A DNA stretch of 7,153 nt, from NCBI GenBank assembly GCA_902797125.1, contig CADBRS010000233.1, forward strand, positions 1-7,153, given 5' to 3'. The stretch comes from an uncultured Ruminococcus sp. GTDB lineage: Bacteria; Bacillota; Clostridia; Oscillospirales; CAG-272. Position 1 is the first letter of the stretch. Each line of letters starts with the position of its first letter. Under the pieces are notes generated by a model. That model was not told the origin of the DNA. It did not search any database and was given only the letters and a program-made list of their open reading frames with translations. The translations under genes were made by a program, and so were the position numbers. Of this stretch, positions 1-4,681 are shown piece after piece.

Positions 1-215
1 ATAGTGATACCCCCTCAATATGAGTACTCGTTTGAAAAAGATGAAAAATCACAACGACCTTTCACTGAAGTCTGTACCTCATCATTCATTTTTGTGACAC
101 AAATTGTCGAAAAAACAGATTTTTTTGTACAGACCGTTCGGAAATGCTGTCATCTTTCCTTTTCCTATATATGACAATAGCCACGGCTCCCCGTGGCTGT
201 GTGTTTCGTATAAAG
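1..215. other. Non-coding leader region, no gene recognised
   Basis: I see no convincing gene here on either strand; reading frames are short and lack family signatures. Visible structure includes an 8-bp inverted repeat, GTCTGTAC at 70-77 and GTACAGAC at 127-134, and a small palindrome TTGTGACACAA at 92-102. The run TGAAAAATCA at 42-51 recurs at 222-231 in the tRNA-operon terminator. A tight 8-bp hairpin at 179-198 is listed separately. The region lies downstream of the tRNA operon terminator, so it may be plain intergenic sequence or the flank of a gene outside the window. Confidence 0.5.
179..198. repeat. Perfect 8-bp hairpin AGCCACGG/CCGTGGCT
   Basis: AGCCACGG (179-186), a four-base loop CTCC and CCGTGGCT (191-198) form a perfect stem-loop. 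It lies about 18 bases beyond the tRNA-operon terminator. No U-tract follows on either strand, so it is not a standard terminator. Its outer arms AGCCAC/GTGGCT are the same as those of the hairpin between the two tRNA genes (341-370). Confidence 0.6.
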
Positions 216-251
216 AAAACCTGAAAAATCATGACAGGCCTTTCAGGTTTT
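216..251 (-). terminator. Rho-independent terminator of the tRNA operon
   Basis: Read on the minus strand just after tRNA-Ala, an A-rich run leads into a stem of about 11 bp made by AAAACCTGAAA (216-226, plus strand) and TTTCAGGTTTT (241-251). The loop is 14 bases and the stem exits into TTTTCTTT. The plus strand also has a T7 run after the stem, so the structure could act in both directions. Its position 9 nt past the tRNA-Ala 3' end fits termination of the tRNA transcript. Confidence 0.75.
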
Positions 252-259
252 TTTGGTTA

Positions 260-332
260 TGGAGCGTAGGGGATTCGAACCCCTGACCCCAACACTGCCA
301 GTGTTGTGCGCTCCCAACTGCGCTAACGCCCC
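260..332 (-). tRNA. tRNA-Ala, anticodon GGC
   Basis: The reverse complement folds into a complete 73-nt cloverleaf. The acceptor stem is GGGGCGT/ACGCTCC with discriminator A; the D-stem is GCGC/GCGC. The anticodon arm is CAACA-CTGGCAG-TGTTG, giving anticodon GGC, which reads GCC and GCU alanine codons. The T-arm is AGGGG-TTCGAAT-CCCCT. The third acceptor pair is G3:U70, the classic identity element for alanyl-tRNA synthetase, which independently supports alanine. CCA is not encoded (the gene is followed by TAA), so the end must be added by CCA-adding enzyme. It is the second gene of a two-tRNA transcript, 43 nt after tRNA-Ser. Confidence 0.97.
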
Positions 333-340
333 ATCTTTTA

Positions 341-370
341 TGAGCCACATCGAAAAAACGATGTGGCTCA
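341..370 (-). repeat. Perfect 12-bp hairpin in the tRNA-Ser/tRNA-Ala spacer
   Basis: TGAGCCACATCG (341-352) and CGATGTGGCTCA (359-370) pair perfectly around a six-base loop, which is all U in the minus-strand transcript. It fills most of the 43-nt spacer between the tRNAs. The sequence after it on the minus strand is TAAAAG, not a U-tract, so it is not an obvious terminator. It may act in processing of the tRNA precursor or as a weak attenuator; that role is inference. Confidence 0.7.
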
Positions 371-375
371 CGCTA

Positions 376-464
376 CGGAGAGATAGGGATTTGAACCCTA
401 GATGGAGGACTACTCCATACACGATTTCCAGTCGTGCGCCTTAGACCAGCTCAGCCACCTCTCC
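376..464 (-). tRNA. tRNA-Ser, anticodon GGA
   Basis: The reverse complement folds as an 89-nt class II tRNA. The acceptor stem is GGAGAGG/TCTCTCC with a terminal G-U pair and discriminator G, as expected for serine. The anticodon arm is CACGA-CTGGAAA-TCGTG, giving anticodon GGA, which reads UCC and UCU. The long variable arm forms a perfect 6-bp stem (ATGGAG/CTCCAT), the hallmark of tRNA-Ser recognised by seryl-tRNA synthetase. The T-arm is TAGGG-TTCAAAT-CCCTA. No CCA is encoded. It is the first gene of the tRNA transcript, with the -10 box of its promoter about 12 nt upstream, so the primary transcript has only a few leader bases for RNase P to remove. Confidence 0.97.
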
Positions 465-476
465 AAACGCGAAGTC

Positions 477-505
477 ATATTACCACAAAACAAATAGTTT
501 GTCAA
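477..505 (-). promoter_or_regulatory. Sigma-A promoter of the tRNA-Ser/tRNA-Ala operon
   Basis: On the minus strand TTGACA (complement of 500-505) and TAATAT (complement of 477-482) are separated by exactly 17 bases. An A/T-rich stretch at 514-530 lies just upstream of the -35 box and could serve as an UP element shared with the divergent secG promoter. The near-consensus match fits a strongly expressed stable-RNA transcript. Confidence 0.85.
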
Positions 506-534
506 CAACACCCCGAAAAAATTTTTAAAAAGGC

Positions 535-563
535 TTGATTTTTGCCGGTGTATATGATATTAT
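535..563 (+). promoter_or_regulatory. Sigma-A promoter of secG
   Basis: TTGATT at 535-540 and TATTAT at 558-563 are 17 bases apart, putting the start of transcription near 570, about 40 nt before the secG start codon. Its -35 box is only 29 bp from the -35 box of the divergent tRNA promoter, with an A/T-rich segment between them. Confidence 0.7.
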
Positions 564-611
564 GTTCTTCGCGATTCTGAAAAAATACCGTTTTATCGGG
601 AGGTTGATACA

Positions 612-845
612 ATGTTACTCGCTTTAGAGATTTCGTTATTGGTCATGGGTGTGGCTCTGGTTGTCTGCGTTTTGGCACAGTCCGCGAAAGAAAAAGGTCT
701 GTCCGGTTCCATTGCCGGCGGAGCAGAAACATTCTTCGGCAAAACCAAAGGCAAAACGATGGATAGAATCCTTAATAAACTGACCATTGTTCTGGCATCT
801 GTTTTCGGCATTCTGTCTCTTGTCACCTATCTGATTATTGCCTGA
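612..845 (+). CDS. secG: Preprotein translocase subunit SecG
   Basis: SecG is the small accessory subunit of the SecYEG channel that moves unfolded proteins across, or into, the cytoplasmic membrane with the SecA ATPase. The 77-residue product has the expected length and two-helix layout. Helix 1 covers about residues 2-22. A cytoplasmic loop follows with the conserved glycine-rich segment GLSGSIAGGAETFFGK (about 29-44). Helix 2 covers about 54-76. The ATG is preceded by GGGAGG at 598-603 with 8 nt spacing, which fixes the start. It is monocistronic here: it has its own promoter at 535-563 and terminator at 862-885. In many Firmicutes secG precedes rnr and smpB; that arrangement is absent in this window. 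I am confident of the family from motif and topology. Confidence 0.93.
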   Translation: MLLALEISLLVMGVALVVCVLAQSAKEKGLSGSIAGGAETFFGKTKGKTMDRILNKLTIVLASVFGILSLVTYLIIA

Positions 846-861
846 CAAATCCTTATCCAAT

Positions 862-885
862 CGGGGCTATACGCCCCGTTTTTTT
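862..885 (+). terminator. Rho-independent terminator of secG
   Basis: CGGGGC (862-867) and GCCCCG (873-878) form a GC-rich stem around a five-base loop, followed at once by seven T residues (879-885). It lies 16 nt after the secG stop codon. Confidence 0.88.
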
Positions 886-892
886 GTCATTA

Positions 893-945
893 AGAACCGC
901 CCCCAACTGCTGATTGCTCAAACAGTTGAGGGCGGGTTCTTTTTC
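893..945. terminator. Long hairpin terminator between secG and the feo operon
   Basis: AGAACCGCCCCCAACTG (893-909) pairs with CAGTTGAGGGCGGGTTCT (923-940) over about 17 bp, with one bulge and one mismatch. On the plus strand it exits into CTTTTTCATTTTT. On the minus strand the exit TTCTTAATG is a weaker U-tract. It starts 3 nt after the stop codon of the HMA gene and sits between two convergent units. It probably ends the feo transcript and backs up the secG terminator. Confidence 0.7.
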
Positions 946-1168
946 ATTTTTCGGTCAGGGAGTAACCGATCACTTTATATCCGGTCGGAGCCAATGCCTC
1001 CTGGATCTGTTCTTGAGACAGTATCGTTTCAGATTGGATCACGGTCTCCCCTTTTCGATGGGAGGATTTAACTTTTTTGATCTTGCAGGATTTGCGGATC
1101 GCATCGTTGACGTGCGCTTCACACATTCCGCAGGCCATCCCGTCAATTTGCAGTTTGATTTGATACAT
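944..1168 (-). CDS. Small heavy-metal-associated (HMA) CxxC protein of the feo operon
   Basis: The 74-residue product is a single soluble ferredoxin-like HMA domain, the fold of copper chaperones such as CopZ and Atx1 and of the N-terminal domains of metal P-type ATPases. The metal site GMACGMC spans residues 10-16, with the ligand cysteines at 13 and 16. No signal peptide or membrane helix is visible, so it should act in the cytoplasm. The frame is open upstream, but the ATG at 1168 is chosen because the HMA fold begins there and AGGA lies 6 nt before it. Its start overlaps the 3' end of the Cys-rich protein gene by 26 bp in another frame, implying translational coupling. It is the last gene of the feo operon. 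Which metal it binds is unknown: HMA domains usually bind Cu(I) or other soft metals, and a role in iron handling is inferred from context only. Confidence 0.85.
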   Translation of the reverse strand: MYQIKLQIDGMACGMCEAHVNDAIRKSCKIKKVKSSHRKGETVIQSETILSQEQIQEALAPTGYKVIGYSLTEK

Positions 1169-1394
1169 GTTTGTTCCTGCTGTCCTCGCTTTCGCTTTTT
1201 GGGTCATTTGGATGACACGAATCAGATTGTGCGGAGGCACATCCCATCCCGCAGTGGGCACAGTCTCCCGTGCATCCACCATCCAGTCCGCGTCCTGCTT
1301 TCGCATTTTTAACCATTTTGTAAATCGAACGGACAAACAGCAGCGCTATCATCAAAACAACTACTACCGTCGTTATAATACCTTGAGGTGTCAT
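1143..1394 (-). CDS. FeoB-associated Cys-rich membrane protein
   Basis: The 83-residue product has one N-terminal transmembrane helix (about residues 5-22). A short basic stretch follows (RSIYKMVKNAK), then a Cys-rich tail with C41, C45, C48, C52 and C60 (spacing CxxxCxxCxxxC). This matches the FeoB-associated Cys-rich membrane protein family (Pfam FeoB_associated), small proteins encoded beside feoB in Firmicutes. They may play the part of FeoC or pass metal near the channel; their role is not established. The ATG at 1394 is chosen over one 15 nt further upstream because AAAGGAGG lies just ahead of it. It starts 27 nt after the feoB stop, and its last codons overlap the HMA gene. The hydrophilic, uncharged-to-polar tail after C60 is the least conserved part. 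Confidence 0.85.
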   Translation of the reverse strand: MTPQGIITTVVVVLMIALLFVRSIYKMVKNAKAGRGLDGGCTGDCAHCGMGCASAQSDSCHPNDPKSESEDSRNKHVSNQTAN

Positions 1395-1421
1395 AGTGCC
1401 TCCTTTCACAAATCATCATTG

Positions 1422-3932
1422 TCACTCAGCAGCTGCAACAGCTGCCTTGTTTTTCTTTTTATTCGGATTCGGTCTGAACAGCAGGAAGAGCACGCCTGCA
1501 AGCAGCAGGAAGGCAAATACTGTCCAGAAATTGAATGCGACCTCGCCCATAAACAAACCGACGATCTGATAGATCATCAATGTCAGGCCGTACGCAAAGA
1601 GATTTTGAATCGCAAGCGAAATGGCAAACCATTTCCCTGAATGCTGCTCTTTGGCCATGGTCGAAATGGCTGCCAAGCACGGTGAATCGAACATGTTGAA
1701 AACGAGGAACGAGAAGGCAACAAGCGCGCTTCCGTTGAAGAAAGTTCCCAAACCCGTATTGGCCGTCAGGACGCCGATGGTCGATACTATTCCCTCTTTG
1801 GCCACGAATCCGGAGAATGTTGCAGCAACAGCTCCTGCGGAATTGAAGCCCAGAGGAATAAAGATGACTGAGATGACGTTGCCTATGATATAGAGGAAAC
1901 TGTTTTCAGCTTCCACGAGTCCGAAGACACCGTTCTGAACTCCGAAAGAGGACAGGAACCACATGACGACGCAGCAGGCGAACAGAACCGTTCCCGCTTT
2001 TTTCAGGAATGCCCATACCCTCTCCCAGACGTGTCTGAGCACATTGGAAACAGAAGGCACATGATATGCCGGCAATTCCAAAACAAAGGCTGCGGGATCT
2101 CCGCCGAACGACTTTGTCTTTTTGAGGATCACACACACGATAATGACTGCAGCGATGGCCATGAAATAGACCAGAGGCGCAATCCACCAGGCATGCCCGA
2201 TATAGGCAGCCACACAGGCAATGACCGGAAGTTTGGCTCCGCATGGGATCCACGTTGTCGTCAGCATCGTCATTCGCCTGTCTTTTTCGTTTTCGATCGT
2301 ACGGGTGGCCATGATTCCGGGAACACCGCACCCGCTTGAAATCATAAATGGAATGAAGGAACGGCCGGATAATCCGAAGGAACGGAAGATTCGATCCATG
2401 ACAAAGGCCACACGCGCCATATAACCGCAATCTTCAAGGATGGACAAAAGCAGGAACACGATGGCCATCTGGGGAGCGAATCCAAGAGGCGCCGCAATAC
2501 CGCCGATGATACCGTCGCAAACCAGACTGATCGCCCAGTCGGCCGCACCCAAATCCGTCATCCAGTTCCCGACTGCAGCCTGAAGGCCCAAAATGTAGGG
2601 ACCGTAGTTAGACGGATCCGGTTCGTCGAATCCGTTCTCTTCGAAATAATCGATGGCTTCTTTGAAAGAAACTCCATGAGCATTTTCCGGAGCGTCTTCC
2701 GGGACTGAATCATAGTAAACGAGAACCGTGGATTTGTCCAGTGTTTCCTCATCTTCCAGTTCATATTCGACCGGAGCCGATCCGGCGTGAGCCAGATAGT
2801 AGGCTTTCAGTGTTGCGATGAAAGCGGTCGAATCGAAATCATCTGCTTCCATGTCGACTTCTTCCAGTGAATAGAAGGCATCGATACCGATCGTTGCATC
2901 TTCATAATCGCCTGCGGCTTCGTCGTACTTGCCGCGCCCGATGCCCAGAAGGAACCATCCATCCCCGCCGAGCAGCTGATCGTTCGTAAAGTCTGTGACA
3001 AACGTCCCGATTGTTGAAATAGCGATATAATAAACGATGAACATGACCGCGATAAAGATCGGGAGCCCGGCCCAACGGTTGGTCACGACCTTGTCGATCT
3101 TATCCGAAACGGACAATTTCTGACCGGTATGTTTTTTCTTATAACACTGCCTGATGATATCGGCGATCAGCGTATATCTTTCATTGGTGATGATTGCCTC
3201 GGCATCATCGTCCATTTCTTTCTCGCAGGAGACGATATCATTCTCGATATGTTGTTTTGTTTCTTCGCTGATCTGCAGTTTTTCATAGATCTTTTCATCG
3301 CGTTCGAACAGTTTGATCGCATAGAAGCGCTGCTGTTCATCCGGAAGCGAATGAACGACTGCCTCTTCGATATGTGCGAGTGCATGTTCGGTCGCGCCTG
3401 AAAAATGATGTTCCGGGACCGATTTGTTGCTCTTCGCAGCTTCAACGGCCGCTTTCAACACTTCTTCGATACCCTCGTTCTTCAGTGCCGAAATCGGATA
3501 GACCGGGCACTTCAGAGCCTGAGATAAAGCTTCCAGATCGATCACGTCACCGTTCTTTTTGACCAGGTCCATCATGTTGACCGCGATCACCGTAGGAATG
3601 CCGACCTCGATCAGTTGAGTCGTCAGATAAAGGTTTCTTTCCAGATTGGTGCCGTCGATGATATTGAGGATCGCCTGAGGGCGTTCATCAATCAGATAGT
3701 TTCTGGCGACCACCTCTTCCAGCGTGTAGGGAGAAAGCGAATAGATGCCGGGCAGGTCCGTAATGATGACTCCCGGATTCTTTTTGGCTTTACCTTCCTT
3801 CTTCTCTACCGTGACGCCCGGCCAGTTTCCAACATACTGGTTTGAACCGGTCAGTGCATTGAACAATGTCGTTTTTCCGCAGTTCGGATTGCCTGCCAGA
3901 GCAATTCGGATCGCATTCTCATTTTCACTCAT
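1422..3932 (-). CDS. feoB: Ferrous iron transport protein FeoB
   Basis: FeoB is the inner-membrane Fe(II) uptake protein with a cytoplasmic G-protein domain. All five nucleotide-binding motifs are visible in the 836-residue product: G1 GNPNCGKT (14-21), G2 around VGNWPGVT (34-41), G3 DLPG (59-62), G4 NMMD (119-122) and G5 SALK (148-151). A helical regulatory domain follows (about 175-275). The membrane part begins near 287 and includes the conserved cores LEDCGYMARVAFVMDR (499-514), SGCGVPGIMATRTIENEKDRR (533-553), WIPCGAKLPV (561-570) and NMFDSPC (746-752). Residues about 324-455, between the first and second helices, hold a strongly acidic insert that E. coli FeoB lacks, making this protein longer than the usual ~770. 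The C-terminus is a short KKK/Ala-rich tail. ATG 3930-3932 follows GGAGG (3943-3947) by 10 nt. It sits third in the feo operon. Confidence 0.97.
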   Translation of the reverse strand: MSENENAIRIALAGNPNCGKTTLFNALTGSNQYVGNWPGVTVEKKEGKAKKNPGVIITDLPGIYSLSPYTLEEVVARNYLIDERPQAILNIIDGTNLERNLYLTTQLIEVGIPTVIAVNMMDLVKKNGDVIDLEALSQALKCPVYPISALKNEGIEEVLKAAVEAAKSNKSVPEHHFSGATEHALAHIEEAVVHSLPDEQQRFYAIKLFERDEKIYEKLQISEETKQHIENDIVSCEKEMDDDAEAIITNERYTLIADIIRQCYKKKHTGQKLSVSDKIDKVVTNRWAGLPIFIAVMFIVYYIAISTIGTFVTDFTNDQLLGGDGWFLLGIGRGKYDEAAGDYEDATIGIDAFYSLEEVDMEADDFDSTAFIATLKAYYLAHAGSAPVEYELEDEETLDKSTVLVYYDSVPEDAPENAHGVSFKEAIDYFEENGFDEPDPSNYGPYILGLQAAVGNWMTDLGAADWAISLVCDGIIGGIAAPLGFAPQMAIVFLLLSILEDCGYMARVAFVMDRIFRSFGLSGRSFIPFMISSGCGVPGIMATRTIENEKDRRMTMLTTTWIPCGAKLPVIACVAAYIGHAWWIAPLVYFMAIAAVIIVCVILKKTKSFGGDPAAFVLELPAYHVPSVSNVLRHVWERVWAFLKKAGTVLFACCVVMWFLSSFGVQNGVFGLVEAENSFLYIIGNVISVIFIPLGFNSAGAVAATFSGFVAKEGIVSTIGVLTANTGLGTFFNGSALVAFSFLVFNMFDSPCLAAISTMAKEQHSGKWFAISLAIQNLFAYGLTLMIYQIVGLFMGEVAFNFWTVFAFLLLAGVLFLLFRPNPNKKKNKAAVAAAE

Positions 3933-3953
3933 ATTGTTGTATCCTCCATGTCA

Positions 3954-3969
3954 GTTAGCAATGGCTTAC
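3954..3969. promoter_or_regulatory. Possible second DtxR-like operator between feoA-2 and feoB
   Basis: GTTAGCAATGGCTTAC is an imperfect inverted repeat (GTTAGC/GCTTAC, 5 of 6 pairs, 4-base spacer). It matches the palindrome at the main feo promoter in 12 of 16 positions with the same spacing. It lies in the 54-bp gap between feoA-2 and feoB, just upstream of the feoB ribosome binding site. I see no good promoter beside it, so it may be a weak or relic site, or chance. Confidence 0.35.
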
Positions 3970-3986
3970 TCATGTGCAAAAAAAGA

Positions 3987-4208
3987 TTATTCCACTTCGA
4001 TCATTTCAGCATCTGCCTTACGCAAAGTCAGTTCATAGCCGCGAACGGTAACCTCGATCGGATCACCGAGCAAAGCCACTTTGCGCAGATAGATCTCAAC
4101 ACCTTTAGTGATGCCCATGTCCATGATCCGTCTCTTGGTCGGACCCTCGCCGTGCAGTTTGACGACCTTGACCGTCTCACCGATCTTCGCTTCCTTTAAA
4201 GTTTTCAT
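3987..4208 (-). CDS. feoA: FeoA-family ferrous iron transport protein (second copy)
   Basis: The 73-residue product is a single SH3-like FeoA domain. It shows the typical start LKEAKIGETVKVVKL, the core RRIMDMGITKGVEI (about 26-39) and the end PIEVTVRGYELTLRKADAEMI. FeoA is a small cytoplasmic protein thought to bind FeoB and support Fe(II) uptake, possibly by acting on its G-domain. ATG 4206-4208 is chosen over one eight codons upstream because AGGGGA lies at 4215-4220, 6 nt before it, and the domain starts there. It begins 24 nt after feoA-1 and is followed 54 nt later by feoB. Its sequence is closer to classical FeoA than the upstream copy. Confidence 0.93.
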   Translation of the reverse strand: MKTLKEAKIGETVKVVKLHGEGPTKRRIMDMGITKGVEIYLRKVALLGDPIEVTVRGYELTLRKADAEMIEVE

Positions 4209-4232
4209 TATATTTCCCCTTTCAGGACCCAA

Positions 4233-4445
4233 TCAGATCATGACCTTCTGAGCCATTTCTTTCCCGATTGCGATCCGAACGTTCTTTACGTTAACGATCA
4301 CGTTGCCGCTGTTGGATGTCACGATGGTGACGGTTCCGCCGATCACGAAACCCATGTCGTACAGATGCTGTTTGACCTCCGGTGAACCGGAAACCTTCCG
4401 GATGGTATATTCTTTTCCTTCTTCAGCTAAAGTCAAAGGCAACAT
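4233..4445 (-). CDS. feoA: FeoA-family protein (first copy)
   Basis: The 70-residue product is a FeoA SH3-like domain. It shows LTLAEEGKEYTIRKVSG at the start, HLYDMGFVIGGTVTIV in the core (about 27-42) and GNVIVNVKNVRIAIGKEMA near the end. The conserved L-x-D-M-G-hydrophobic-x-x-G turn is intact. It is the first gene of the feo operon, about 55 nt from the predicted transcription start. The ATG has GAGGGA at 4451-4456, 5 nt upstream. It is clearly diverged from the second FeoA, so the pair is not a recent duplication. Tandem feoA genes ahead of feoB are common in Clostridia, and division of labour between them is not known. Confidence 0.92.
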   Translation of the reverse strand: MLPLTLAEEGKEYTIRKVSGSPEVKQHLYDMGFVIGGTVTIVTSNSGNVIVNVKNVRIAIGKEMAQKVMI

Positions 4446-4483
4446 ATATTTCCCTCTTGTACGGTCAAATGACGTTAATATGA

Positions 4484-4501
4484 AGTTAGCATCTGCTAAC
4501 T
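4484..4501. promoter_or_regulatory. DtxR-like iron-repressor operator of the feo operon
   Basis: AGTTAGCATCTGCTAACT is a palindrome with perfect 8-bp arms around two central bases. It lies just downstream of the -10 box, at the predicted transcription start, so a bound dimer would block initiation. The core TTAGC...GCTAA resembles the DtxR/IdeR/MntR class of boxes (DtxR core GGTTAGSCTAACC). Given the genes controlled, an Fe(II)-activated DtxR-family repressor is the likely ligand. That identification is inference; the palindrome itself is seen directly. Confidence 0.75.
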
Positions 4502-4507
4502 ACTGCC

Positions 4508-4536
4508 ATTATAGGACTGTTTCGATCTCTTGTCAA
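4508..4536 (-). promoter_or_regulatory. Consensus sigma-A promoter of the feo operon
   Basis: On the minus strand TTGACA (complement of 4531-4536) and TATAAT (complement of 4508-4513) match both consensus hexamers exactly with a 17-base spacer. Transcription should start near 4501. A promoter this strong needs a tight repressor to be regulated, which fits the overlapping palindrome. Confidence 0.9.
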
Positions 4537-4588
4537 GGCTTTTCAATATATTTTTTCGAATTTTTTGGAACATTTTTGGAGACCTCGG

Positions 4589-4615
4589 AAAAAGACCGGT
4601 TGCCATTTCAACCAG
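4589..4615 (-). terminator. Rho-independent terminator of the lipoprotein-GH172 operon
   Basis: Read on the minus strand, CTGGTTG and CAACCGG pair over 7 bp (one G-U) around a six-base loop, followed by TCTTTTT. It lies about 65 nt after the GH172 stop codon and upstream of the feo promoter, insulating the two units. Confidence 0.65.
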
Positions 4616-4624
4616 AGAACAAAT

Positions 4625-4657
4625 CTGACCCGCTCTGCTTGTCACAAAACGGGTCAG
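4625..4657. terminator. Additional hairpin downstream of GH172
   Basis: CTGACCCG (4625-4632) and CGGGTCAG (4650-4657) form a perfect 8-bp stem with a 17-base loop. On the minus strand the exit is ATTTGTT, a poor U-tract. It may be a first, weak terminator or an mRNA 3'-end stabiliser before the better terminator at 4589-4615. Confidence 0.4.
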
Positions 4658-4681
4658 TTAATAACCTTTTTTCTTCAGGTT

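Noticed and set aside
82..153. 23-codon minus-strand ORF starting MTAFPNGLYKK with an AGGAAAG-like site upstream
   Set aside because: It is too short and lacks a promoter or family match. The purine-rich run ahead of it is not specific enough in AT-rich intergenic DNA.
945..1336. Longer N-terminal start for the HMA protein (ATG at 1336)
   Set aside because: The extra 56 residues lie antisense-free but inside the Cys-rich protein gene in another frame and precede the HMA fold. The ATG at 1168 has a proper ribosome binding site.
1906..2430. Minus-strand open frame of 174 codons inside feoB in another frame
   Set aside because: It overlaps fully with intact, conserved FeoB membrane motifs. The peptide is Cys/Arg-rich in the way typical of out-of-frame translation.
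4501..4600. T-rich stretch 4540-4580 as a terminator on the plus strand
   Set aside because: No GC-rich stem precedes it. It is the A/T-rich region upstream of the feo -35 box, more like an UP element on the minus strand.
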